Shown: positions 37,182 to 46,400 of the stretch, piece by piece
How positions within the stretch are numbered: the first letter of the stretch is position 1
Layout: every line of letters begins with the position of its first letter
Assembly: GCF_003014595.1 (NCBI RefSeq)
Contig: NZ_PYGK01000002.1
Location: 124,001 to 188,000, forward strand
DNA: 64,000 bases
From: Chitinophaga ginsengisoli
Lineage (GTDB): Bacteria; Bacteroidota; Bacteroidia; Chitinophagales; Chitinophagaceae
Direction of reading: 5' to 3'
Notes under the pieces: generated by a model
The model's database searches: none
What the model was told of the DNA's origin: nothing
Seen by the model: only the letters and a program-made list of their open reading frames with translations
Made by a program: the position numbers and the translations under genes

Positions 37182-37739
37182 AACTGTTTGCCTCAGTGAG
37201 TTGATCGTTTTGTCGAAGGCTGCTTTTCCGCCTGTACGACCTACCAACAAAGCGCCAGGCATCATGGCCATCCAAACATTGGCCAGGTCATCCACTGACT
37301 CTTTAAACGAGAACTCACCTGATTCAAGTCCTTCTTTCAGCGTGGCCGCCAGCCAGACTGTTACCAGCTCAGCATATTGTGACACCGCCAGCTTCATTCT
37401 TTCTGTGATCTCATTATAGGAACTACTGAAAGTACTGATCACACAAAGCTTCTTACCCTCTCTGAAATAATACTCATAACTGGCGATCAGGGCCTGCAGC
37501 TTGTCCATAGCCTTCGCCTTCTTCGTCTTCTGGGTGAGGTAAATGAAGTCCTGGCGGTCTTTTTCTATTACAGCCAAGCCGAGGTCTTCCTTGGACGGGA
37601 AATAATGGTGAATAGAAGCGTTTTTGATGTTCAGCTCCAAAGCGATCTGTTTATAGTTAAAGGAATGATAGCCAATCCTTTGCATATAGTCTCTGCCAAG
37701 TTCTATTATTCTGTCTCTGGTGTTTTGTGCTGTGTTCAT
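37170..37739 (-). CDS. TetR/AcrR family transcriptional regulator
   Basis: From ATG 37739 the protein has 189 residues (the longer frame would start at a TTG). The N-terminal DNA-binding domain is typical: RDRIIELGRDYMQRIGYHSF, then YKQIALELNIKNASIHHYFP with SKEDL. The remaining helical domain binds an unknown ligand. Its promoter contains an operator-like palindrome between the -33 and -7 boxes, and two more copies lie before the SDR gene downstream, so it probably represses itself and the SDR. Confidence 0.93.
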   Translation of the reverse strand: MNTAQNTRDRIIELGRDYMQRIGYHSFNYKQIALELNIKNASIHHYFPSKEDLGLAVIEKDRQDFIYLTQKTKKAKAMDKLQALIASYEYYFREGKKLCVISTFSSSYNEITERMKLAVSQYAELVTVWLAATLKEGLESGEFSFKESVDDLANVWMAMMPGALLVGRTGGKAAFDKTINSLRQTVKSS

Positions 37740-37763
37740 CGTAAAGTTTATGCTTTGACGAGG

Positions 37764-37795
37764 CAAAGATACCTACTTATAGATAGGTAGACAAA
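37764..37795 (-). promoter_or_regulatory. tetR promoter with embedded operator
   Basis: On the minus strand: TTTG (37795-37792), a 20-base spacer, TATCTTTG (37771-37764), a full consensus match. The spacer contains CTACTT-N6-AGGTAG (37773-37790), the third copy of the TetR palindrome with one mismatch. Binding there would block RNA polymerase directly. Confidence 0.8.
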
Positions 37796-37825
37796 TTTAT
37801 TTTGGGAGGAATGACTTTCTTAAAA

Positions 37826-37859
37826 TAAAAAGGATGCCTCAAACATTTTTGAGACATCC
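37826..37859 (-). terminator. Terminator at the end of the RHS locus
   Basis: GGATG-C-CTCAAA (37832-37843) pairs with TTTGAG-A-CATCC (37848-37859) with one mismatch; on the minus strand it is followed by TTTTTATTTT. It lies downstream of the small gene at 37978-38334. Confidence 0.75.
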
Positions 37860-37977
37860 CTCGGCTTAAAATATATTTCTCACTCAGATTCCAATTGCTA
37901 CTTGCTGTTAAATTTATCGATCCAATAAGCGATATCTTCCGCCTTTAATTCTCCGACCTATTCCGACCTCTTTGAAT

Positions 37978-38334
37978 TCAAAAAAACAAGCCTCGTTTTT
38001 TATACAACTCATATAATAGCAGATTAGCAGCCCAGTCAGTATCAGGATCATTAAGCGCCTTTATCCACTTTTCAGGTGTCATCTTCTTAATAAGAGAAGA
38101 GTCGTTCGCCAATTTATCTACCCGTACTAAATACTGCGTCGGTTCCATTCTTCCATTTTTAAATTTTGCACCTATTATACTAATATGATAAGAAACTGTC
38201 TCATTATTAATATGAGTAAACAAACTATCTTGTTGTGCATATACGCTCAGACTAGTCAATGATAATCCCAGAAAAACAGCCAACTTGCAAGTTGAAAATC
38301 TTAATTTAATAGCCCATATTAGCACTTCTGCCAT
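37978..38334 (-). CDS. Small secreted protein with a disrupted 3' end
   Basis: From ATG 38334, 118 residues with a signal peptide (LAVFLGLSLTSLSVYAQQ) and an unrecognised mature part containing TPEKWIKALNDPDTDWAANL. The reading frame stops just after a T7 run. Past the stop, another frame encodes a protein-like tail that ends IAYWIDKFNSK; reading into it requires removal of one T and of one copy of a 10-bp tandem duplication (AGGTCGGAAT/AGGTCGGAGA). The gene is therefore probably frameshifted. It is the last gene of the RHS locus, 68 bp after its neighbour, and is a secondary immunity or accessory candidate. Confidence 0.65.
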   Translation of the reverse strand: MAEVLIWAIKLRFSTCKLAVFLGLSLTSLSVYAQQDSLFTHINNETVSYHISIIGAKFKNGRMEPTQYLVRVDKLANDSSLIKKMTPEKWIKALNDPDTDWAANLLLYELYKKRGLFF

Positions 38335-38402
38335 CTTCCGTTTGTAATGTGCTATCCTCAGCCGTTTCAATGCTTATATTTTACCAATTAAAAGGAAATA
38401 AA

Positions 38403-38927
38403 TCACTTACTCAATTCGTCAAAAAAGTCCAAGGACTCTTTTAAGCAGGTTGAAAATGGCCGTTCGAGATTGCTTAATATTACGGAATTGCAAATTTCTT
38501 TCAATTGTACTGAAGGATATTTAAATGAAACAAAAAAGCCATAATCATGGCTGGGCATTCGCAACGGATCCGATTTAGCTGTGTGTATAAAAGAGCTATC
38601 TCTAACTAAACATTGCAGCCACGTATTTATACGGTTATCTGTCAAAATTTTATATTTCTTGGTTCTTAAATTATAACAGTATGCCTTCATAATATTATTT
38701 CTATTCACGATAACAGCAAATGTAGCCGCCGCAAAAGCCCGATAACCAATAACTTGAACGACCTCATGTTTATTTAGCTTAATTTTCCCGACAATACTGT
38801 CTATAGTTGACAAATAGGATTTCTTATCAAATGAAGAATAGTAGTCGCATTTACATTCCCAAGTAGCCTGTGCTTGAATATTTCTACACAGAGATAACAA
38901 TAGTATTAAAACACCAAAATAGCGCAT
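38403..38927 (-). CDS. Secreted hypothetical protein next to the RHS toxin end (immunity candidate)
   Basis: A 174-residue protein with a signal peptide (MRYFGVLILLLSLC to about residue 20) followed by WECKCDYYSS; no family is recognised. Its start is only 10 bp from the stop of the RHS gene, so the two are translated from one transcript. Position right after the toxin-like C-terminus is where RHS immunity genes sit; a periplasmic immunity protein would suit a toxin acting outside the cytosol. Role is inferred from position only. Confidence 0.7.
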   Translation of the reverse strand: MRYFGVLILLLSLCRNIQAQATWECKCDYYSSFDKKSYLSTIDSIVGKIKLNKHEVVQVIGYRAFAAATFAVIVNRNNIMKAYCYNLRTKKYKILTDNRINTWLQCLVRDSSFIHTAKSDPLRMPSHDYGFFVSFKYPSVQLKEICNSVILSNLERPFSTCLKESLDFFDELSK

Positions 38928-38937
38928 GGTATATATA

Positions 38938-41900
38938 TTACTTTAATAATCTCATCAATTTCAATACCTCTTTTGTATCCTTATAATACTGAGGTACATC
39001 CTTAGCGACACTGGGTTCTATAAGTCGGCCTCGGTTATGTTGTCCTCCGTTTCTGTAAACATCTAACCCCTGCGATCTTAAATAAACATTACTCATTTGA
39101 ATAGCATCTTCCTGGTTAAACACAGGATTCGACAGAGACCATCCCACACCATGCCCAAGTAGTTCGTGTGCTATTGCCTCACCAAACGACGGGCCTCTCT
39201 CTACATACTTTCCGTCTTTTTGTACGTATGCCATGTCGCCGACCACTTTTGAGTCCATAACGATGCCTGTGATAGTACTGTTTTCACCATAACTCTTATT
39301 TAATCCACCTCCATCTTTAAAATCTAAGAGATCTGCCGACGCCTCCAGTAGTTTCTCCGTTCCTGCCTCTGCATTTTCTCCTGATTTTAAGACAGACACA
39401 ACATGTGTTGCATCTTGTGATATTGCCAGTAAATAAGCTCCTGCAAGGGTCAATTGATCTTCATTTAGTCCGCTCGATGCATCAATAAAAGCATCCATGC
39501 TAATGCTATTAAATGTGACGCCATCCTTTCCAATTTGAAAGAGTGACTGTACTTTTTCGTTTCCCGCAAAAGAACCGCGAATCCCCTCTAGTAACCTTTG
39601 CGCAGATCGTTCAGAATATCCTCGTATCGTATCGCCACGGAAATCACTGTTAAAAATTGGATTATTCCCCATTGCTGTATATGGACTGAGAGAATAGTCT
39701 GGCATGGGATCAATCTGCGTCCAGCGGCCAATCTGCGGATCCATCGTCCTGTAGAACGCATCATATTGGTTAAGATCCAAATCGGTAGTATGCTCAATAC
39801 CATTGAACTCCTTTCGGTTTTGTGAATAATTCGAACCTTTCAAAGCATCAGTAGAAATTCCCGCCATTGTCAACCCATACGGATAATAATGCGTCTCCTC
39901 CAACAAAGGCCCACTATTCACCACCAAAGCAACATTATCAAAGAACACATCCTGCTGAGTTTCATTACTCGTATAAACATAAAGGAAACCACTCATTTCA
40001 ACCGCCATTTTCTCTACTTCTAATTCCTGCAGTTCATCTGGGCTTTCTTTCACCTGCCTTACACCACTATTATCCTCCACTAATTTAAATTTATCATCGA
40101 ATAAAACAAAGTTTAAATATGCTTTCGGACGATTTGACTGCCCATTATCGTTATTTTTCTCTCTTAAACGTTGATAATTATTGTTATAAAAGTCTGCATT
40201 AAAAGGTGTATTATTAGAAATCGCCTGGGACGCATGCGATCCATTTTCACCTTCAGTCCCTCCAAATGCCTGCACCAATCCTGCTACCATATCTTCTACT
40301 GGAGCCTTTCCGTTATTATCACTCGGTCCCTGAGACTTATAAAATGCCTTTGCCTTGATTTGAACTGTATCGCCGACCATTACACGCAACACCAATGAAG
40401 GACCAATCTTCTTTCCTCCTGCTTTCGCGTTCAACTTCGCTACAAACTTATTTTGTTCTGTAGTTTGGTCATCAGGATAACCGGACGGCTTTTCAGCACG
40501 GGTTTCCTCCACATTACTAAACAATGCCACTTCCTGGGCAGCTACCTCCGTTTCCATAGTCGCGGCATACATTGTAAAGTCTGCCTGGTCCGTCAAAACC
40601 GTCCTCACGTTCCCAAGGTGATCTTTTTCGAAATAATCAAATGCATATTGCACCGGTTGTCCACTTTTATAAACAGGGCGGATACGGCCTTCTTCATGAC
40701 TTATCAACTCCAGGCTATCCTGCTTATAGACAAATGCGCCCGCATAGTCAGTCACCGTTGTTTTAGAGGAGCTGCCGGTATTGTCTACTACAGTCTTGGC
40801 CAGTTTATTTCCGGTAGCATCATACAGATAAGTAATTGTGCCCTTACCTGCGATAGTGATCACTGAAGGGAGGTTCAGATGATTATATACAATTGAACTG
40901 ATATGTTTATTAGAGTCAGCCACCATATTGCCATTTCCATCATAGAAATAGTCATTGCCGGTATTCGTCCCATCAATAAAATCCCCCAGTTTGGCAGATG
41001 CAGTCTTTGCAGGATTTGGATCAGCTACCGCCGCTAATTTGTTACTATTAGCTAGGTAGGTATAGCTTAGACGATCTATTGTGTCAATCTTTGTTCCGAT
41101 CATTCCCTTCTGCCACATAGATTTGATATTGCCATTAGCATCATAAGTCAGATTACTAACTGTGAAATCTTTCTTATCCTGTGCCCAACTGCCGCCGTTT
41201 TTCTGGGTAAAGTAAGCCCCTGTCAGGCGATTAGCCTTATCATAGCCATAACCGTACGCCCACGCACTATCTGCACGTGTCTTCCATTTTACGCCCGAGA
41301 TATTACCATTATATTGGCTGGAATCAAATCCATAGTCATAGCTCAACTCCTGGCCAAACCAGTTGGACGTACTGCTACCGCTGTTTACAAAGTTCTTGTT
41401 GATACCCTGTAGCCAGCCCCGGATATTATAAGTGTAATTTAAACTGTCAATCACACTTCCCGAAGAAGCTACGCCCAAACGTTTTAACTTCAATTGCCCC
41501 AATTCATCATAACTGCTCGCTGATATCAATTTCTCCTGGCTTACATCATCATTCAATTGCTTCTTCACTGTAAGCAATCGGCCACCATGATCATATGTCA
41601 TACTTGTCAGCAAGGTACTTTGCAGTGTAATGCTTCTTGGATTTTGATGACGAAGATATGTAGCAAGAACAGCTCCCTTAAAATTATACAATGTTGTCAG
41701 TACATCCTTACCTCCCAGGTTATTCTCACTTATTACTTGAATTGCACGGCCTTTGTCATTGTAATACGTAGTTGTTGTCAGCCAGTTATTAGTTCCCAAT
41801 ACCCTTACTTTAGTACCTGTCACTAAGCCCGTGGTCATAGTACTTATTGGTAGTTTCTCGGGGTACAAGGTATCCGCAGCCAATAACTTTCCAGTGTCAG

Positions 41901-43359
41901 TACCAACAAAAGCCAGCCTACCAGAATAGTTATAGTTATCATAAAATGTATAGGTCAATGGCGTTAAAGCAGATGCTGATATATTAGGTAATGGATTCGT
42001 CGCAGTAATTATCGTCGTATCACCTCCTGCAGCTGGATCAATTCTAGCTTCGGTATCTCCGCCTGTGTTGGAGTCAAATCCCTCCAATATAGCAATGCTG
42101 TTGGTAGCTGTGTATAACGCACTACCATCGTGACTATACAAAGCCAGATCCGCCGTTACAGGCGCCACATAAGAGATGGATTGAGACGCTGGTGCAGCAT
42201 TCATACTCGTCTGTAAAGCTTCTCTGGTAGACGTTCCCTTATAGATAGCCGTCATAGTTGGCCGATTTAGGTCATCATAAAAAGTCACCAGCCATTCCAT
42301 AGGCGATTTCGTCCGTTGAACGGAGTCTTGTGTAAATACAAGCCTGTCCCGTACATCGTACACCATGAATACCCTACCAGCACCAGGCACCTTTTTTACC
42401 ACCAGGCGTTGCCTTCCATCGTATTGATATTGAAAACACAACTCATCAGCGATGGCTGTACTTATTGTCCAGGAGCCTTTTATAGCATCTACAGCCAGTG
42501 GGGGTATAACGAAACGCAGACTTCCCAGATCATCATACACATAGTAAGTACATAACCAGCCTATATGTCCTGTACCAGGAGTGGCCGCAATCTGTACCTT
42601 TTTTAATACCACCTGACCTTGCTTGTCCTTATACTCAACCACCTGGCTGCCTTGTTCATCAATAGTCACATTCTCTTGTAGCTGTCCTGCTGCGTAATTG
42701 CCTACACTGGTAGGTATCCCTGTCCCGATATTCCACAATCGCACCGAATCAGCCACGGAATTCACCTGATACCGGCTTTCTACAGGATGATTAACCCAGC
42801 TATTGCCTGGCGCATAGGATTTAAGCGGCCTGTTAAGTGGCGACTGCTCAAACTCCTGCTGACCATAATAAATGTTCTCACCTATAACGCCAGGATTAAG
42901 TACTCCATTCTGATAAAATGCCTTCTGAGAATTAAAGGGATCCGTCTTAAACTTTCCATCGCTGACATTACCTGACTGCTGCACATAGGGAAGATATTTG
43001 AATTGTTCTCTTCCATAGTTATCATATATCACTGGCGCTACCAGGTCCTTTCCGCCACTACTCGTTCCTTTAGAAACCGTCTGTATTGGCCGGCCAAGAC
43101 CATCAATGTATTGAGTAGTCTGTTTCACTTCCCTAACCAACCTGCTAGCCGATGTAACTGCTGCCGTATCCGTCAATGGCTTATCTGGCTCCCAGGTTCT
43201 GACATAGTTGATCGAAGTAGTATTATATGCTGCCGGAACTGTTACCGCCGTTGCCGTAGAGCGTGTTCCCCCAGGTCTGTTTTGGGCAGGCAAAAAAACT
43301 GGTACAATAAGAAGAGTACTCAGTATTATAGTATAAATTACGTTTTTCTTAAACTTCAT
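38938..43359 (-). CDS. RHS repeat protein with HELLGH metallopeptidase-like C-terminus
   Basis: From ATG 43359 the protein has 1473 residues and a signal peptide (FKKNVIYTIILSTLLIVP); the longer frame would start at a GTG and lacks this. The N-terminal part (TSINYVRTWEPDKPLTD, GLGRPIQTVSKG) is the DUF6443-type domain of Bacteroidota RHS proteins, followed by many YD/RHS repeats and a core motif region (YDAFYRTMDPQIGRWTQIDP, then YTAMGNNPIFNSDFRGD). After the core, residues 1244-1473 form a distinct C-terminal domain with HELLGH at 1398-1403 (genomic 39151-39168) and a later NQEDAIQMSN segment whose Glu could be the third zinc ligand. HExxxH occurs in M49 peptidases; similar motifs occur in effector toxins. 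Toxin activity is inference. Confidence 0.9.
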   Translation of the reverse strand: MKFKKNVIYTIILSTLLIVPVFLPAQNRPGGTRSTATAVTVPAAYNTTSINYVRTWEPDKPLTDTAAVTSASRLVREVKQTTQYIDGLGRPIQTVSKGTSSGGKDLVAPVIYDNYGREQFKYLPYVQQSGNVSDGKFKTDPFNSQKAFYQNGVLNPGVIGENIYYGQQEFEQSPLNRPLKSYAPGNSWVNHPVESRYQVNSVADSVRLWNIGTGIPTSVGNYAAGQLQENVTIDEQGSQVVEYKDKQGQVVLKKVQIAATPGTGHIGWLCTYYVYDDLGSLRFVIPPLAVDAIKGSWTISTAIADELCFQYQYDGRQRLVVKKVPGAGRVFMVYDVRDRLVFTQDSVQRTKSPMEWLVTFYDDLNRPTMTAIYKGTSTREALQTSMNAAPASQSISYVAPVTADLALYSHDGSALYTATNSIAILEGFDSNTGGDTEARIDPAAGGDTTIITATNPLPNISASALTPLTYTFYDNYNYSGRLAFVGTDTGKLLAADTLYPEKLPISTMTTGLVTGTKVRVLGTNNWLTTTTYYNDKGRAIQVISENNLGGKDVLTTLYNFKGAVLATYLRHQNPRSITLQSTLLTSMTYDHGGRLLTVKKQLNDDVSQEKLISASSYDELGQLKLKRLGVASSGSVIDSLNYTYNIRGWLQGINKNFVNSGSSTSNWFGQELSYDYGFDSSQYNGNISGVKWKTRADSAWAYGYGYDKANRLTGAYFTQKNGGSWAQDKKDFTVSNLTYDANGNIKSMWQKGMIGTKIDTIDRLSYTYLANSNKLAAVADPNPAKTASAKLGDFIDGTNTGNDYFYDGNGNMVADSNKHISSIVYNHLNLPSVITIAGKGTITYLYDATGNKLAKTVVDNTGSSSKTTVTDYAGAFVYKQDSLELISHEEGRIRPVYKSGQPVQYAFDYFEKDHLGNVRTVLTDQADFTMYAATMETEVAAQEVALFSNVEETRAEKPSGYPDDQTTEQNKFVAKLNAKAGGKKIGPSLVLRVMVGDTVQIKAKAFYKSQGPSDNNGKAPVEDMVAGLVQAFGGTEGENGSHASQAISNNTPFNADFYNNNYQRLREKNNDNGQSNRPKAYLNFVLFDDKFKLVEDNSGVRQVKESPDELQELEVEKMAVEMSGFLYVYTSNETQQDVFFDNVALVVNSGPLLEETHYYPYGLTMAGISTDALKGSNYSQNRKEFNGIEHTTDLDLNQYDAFYRTMDPQIGRWTQIDPMPDYSLSPYTAMGNNPIFNSDFRGDTIRGYSERSAQRLLEGIRGSFAGNEKVQSLFQIGKDGVTFNSISMDAFIDASSGLNEDQLTLAGAYLLAISQDATHVVSVLKSGENAEAGTEKLLEASADLLDFKDGGGLNKSYGENSTITGIVMDSKVVGDMAYVQKDGKYVERGPSFGEAIAHELLGHGVGWSLSNPVFNQEDAIQMSNVYLRSQGLDVYRNGGQHNRGRLIEPSVAKDVPQYYKDTKEVLKLMRLLK

Positions 43360-43453
43360 AGGTTTGCTACTATTTAGAGGAAGCCTTATACAAGTAATCA
43401 CTCGGCTTCAAAACATCTGCGCCCAGATACCGTATTGTCAGTTCAGTTAAAGG

Positions 43454-46400
43454 CTACCAATCGCTACAACTTAAATTAAGTGTACATGGTGTTGCATTAT
43501 CCTGGATAAAATCAACACTTTTACTGCAATCACTCCATTCAAAATGGTAAGTACATTTATACAACACCCCTCCACCTGGCTGCAGAACAGCCTGCGAAGA
43601 AGTATTCACCCTGTTTCCAGTCTGACAAACACCGCCAATTACCTTTTTGTCAATACCGATACAAGCAACACAAGCGGAATTAGGCACGCCAACAACCACC
43701 CATCGCTTTGTATTGTATGTTGGGCTGCAGGGATTTGCGTCTATCTGTTCCTGCTCCTGGTTACCATTTGGTTGCCCTTCGGTTGTCAACTGGCAACGTG
43801 CAGGTGTTGCAGTGTTATTCCATCCAGCTACACTAGCGCAGGAAGTAGATTTCCCTACATCCTCCCATTTAAGAGATTGCCATGTAGCACTTTTCTGGTT
43901 ATAGTCCGCATATAACAACTGTAGCGTGTCGGTCGTATAAGCACCGTTTATCGCACATGGCTTACATCTCGCCTGACCTGTGGAACGCCATACCGGGGCT
44001 GCCGTATTAAACCCAACTGCGTAATACGCTGTTTTCTTAACAACGTTTTTGTTAGCATCCCTGATAGTTGTGAGCCCATAAAGCGTATCATATTCATAAT
44101 AAGTTGTACGGTTTTCAGGTGAAGCATCCGACGTCAGACCGAGTATAGGATCATAGTTATAGGTTGTTACGAGACTTCCTGCGGGATACATTCTAAGTTC
44201 GTCAATGGTAGCAGTACCACTTACTGTAACAGTAGTTGTTGTTTCAGGCAGAAGATGCTCGTAATAGGTCCAGCCATTTCTAATCGGTCCACCTACAACT
44301 GTTAATCCATTTACCTGCGTAGTTCCTCCCATTGCCCAATAAGAAACAATAACTTTCCTGTTGGTTGCAATCCTGGTAAAACTGATATTTCCAGCGTTTA
44401 AAATATATGATCTTGAACCTGCAAAAGCCAGATTACTTCTCGTAGCAGAGGGAATCCCCCAGTTGCCGTTATCACTACCCTCAAATCCCGTGAACGCAAT
44501 CTCTCCAGCACCTGCATTTACGGCATTAGCTATCAGAAGTGTATTATTATATCCCCATACAAGCCCACGTACATCTTGATCTTTCGACACTATCTGGATA
44601 GGGTTGTTATCATTATCATAACTCAAAGCTACCTGGCGCTGAAACTGGGTAGACGGAAAATTTAGTGTTTTAGGATAAGTACTGCTAAGGTTCAGTGCTG
44701 AAGGTAAAACTCCTGTATTTGTGGTTAGTTTAAACTCTTCCCTTTTTAGAATGCTTTTAGTATCCTGCGGTGATGTTCTTCTGTATAAAGCATATCCACC
44801 GGCATAGACCAGATTATTCCTTTTTATAAAAGATGCTACAGGAATATTCAGATATGCATTTCGCATTTGCAACCCCAACGAATCCGTTCCATTAATATCC
44901 GGCAGATCCATAGAGAAAATTGTCTCAGTACGAAGAGAGTCACCATTACTCGCAATACTTTTTGAGGCGGTCTGACTAATATGATATGGGCTTTCATAGT
45001 ACAGACTCGTTGTATCTGTCATTTTTGTGCCATTGGCATCATAGACATCTGTGATTTTCTTTCTTGTTAATACCGCTATCTTGCCAATTGCAAACGTTCT
45101 AAAGAACATATATGAATCATCTGGCTTATACATGTAATGAGAACCGGGATGATTACCATAATCAACGATTGGAATCATCGGCCGATCACAGATCTTAGTA
45201 CTTAGTAAACTGCTGAACTCAATTATCCTTGCTGTAACAGGATATCTGACGGCTTCATACTCGGTCTTTTCTTCTTTTAATAGCTGTCCCGCGCTATTAT
45301 AAGTTCTTATACTTTTGGGAGAACCTGCCAACAAGTTTTCATACGGTTTACGTGCCTGCCAGCTTTGTAACACATCGTAACTACCGCGAAAGCAATAATC
45401 TGTATTGGTACATATATTAAAATAAAATAACGAATCTGTATTGGTATCATCATAATATTCATATTGCGTATAACCGTTTTGTGCTCCGCGCCGCTCCTGA
45501 GCGACAGTAACATTTTTGTAAGAGATGAATGGTCCTGCACCGGCACCAGATTGTTGATTTTGCGCACTGACCAGATATTTGGGGCTATTTGTCGTATTAC
45601 CACAATACTGAAAATCACTCACATCAGTCACTATCGACGGAGTGCTGTTTAAAAACCCCGAAGACAATACAGAACCAAAAAAATTATACTTAAATGTCTT
45701 AATCAGAGTATCATTATTTACAGGGTCAATCTGTTCAATTCTTTTTATTCTTAATCCACCTATGGTATCAGTTATGGCGAAATTATGATGGGAATCGCAG
45801 AAAAAAGTCTCATAGTCTCCAACTAAACCATTCATTAGTCTGCCACCAGATGCACTGTGTGGCTCATAAATAAGCCTTACTTTCCCTCCTGTAGGATACA
45901 GTATTTCTGTCAATGCATCTCTTTGCATCTGCGGCCATGCGGCCTTCCGGGACACCATACTTTCACCGCTACACCCATTTATATACAGTGTTTGTTTCAG
46001 ATCATTACGCGCGTCATTGTAATACCCCCAATAATCCTGAGAATAGTAACTAAAAAACGGTACTGAATCCAAATTATCCCTCACCTTTCTGAATGCCGTA
46101 TCATAGTAGTTGAAGGTGTAAGGCATAATTTGAGTACGCTGGTAATTCATCACCAGCACTTCTCTCAACTTCATTTTTTTGGAAAGAAAACTCCCATAAG
46201 TGAACTGAATCTTTTTATATGGTACAGCACTGTTTGCATCCTTTACTATAAAAGAATCGAGTCGGTTAAAACGCGTTTGTACGGATTCTTCGCGGTAATA
46301 ATTACTGTCAGTGGTAGAATAATAAAAATTCAATTGTTCATTTCTGGTGGTAATAGTAGCAAGTTGACATTCTTCCATCCCGTTTATTTCGACAGCTCTT

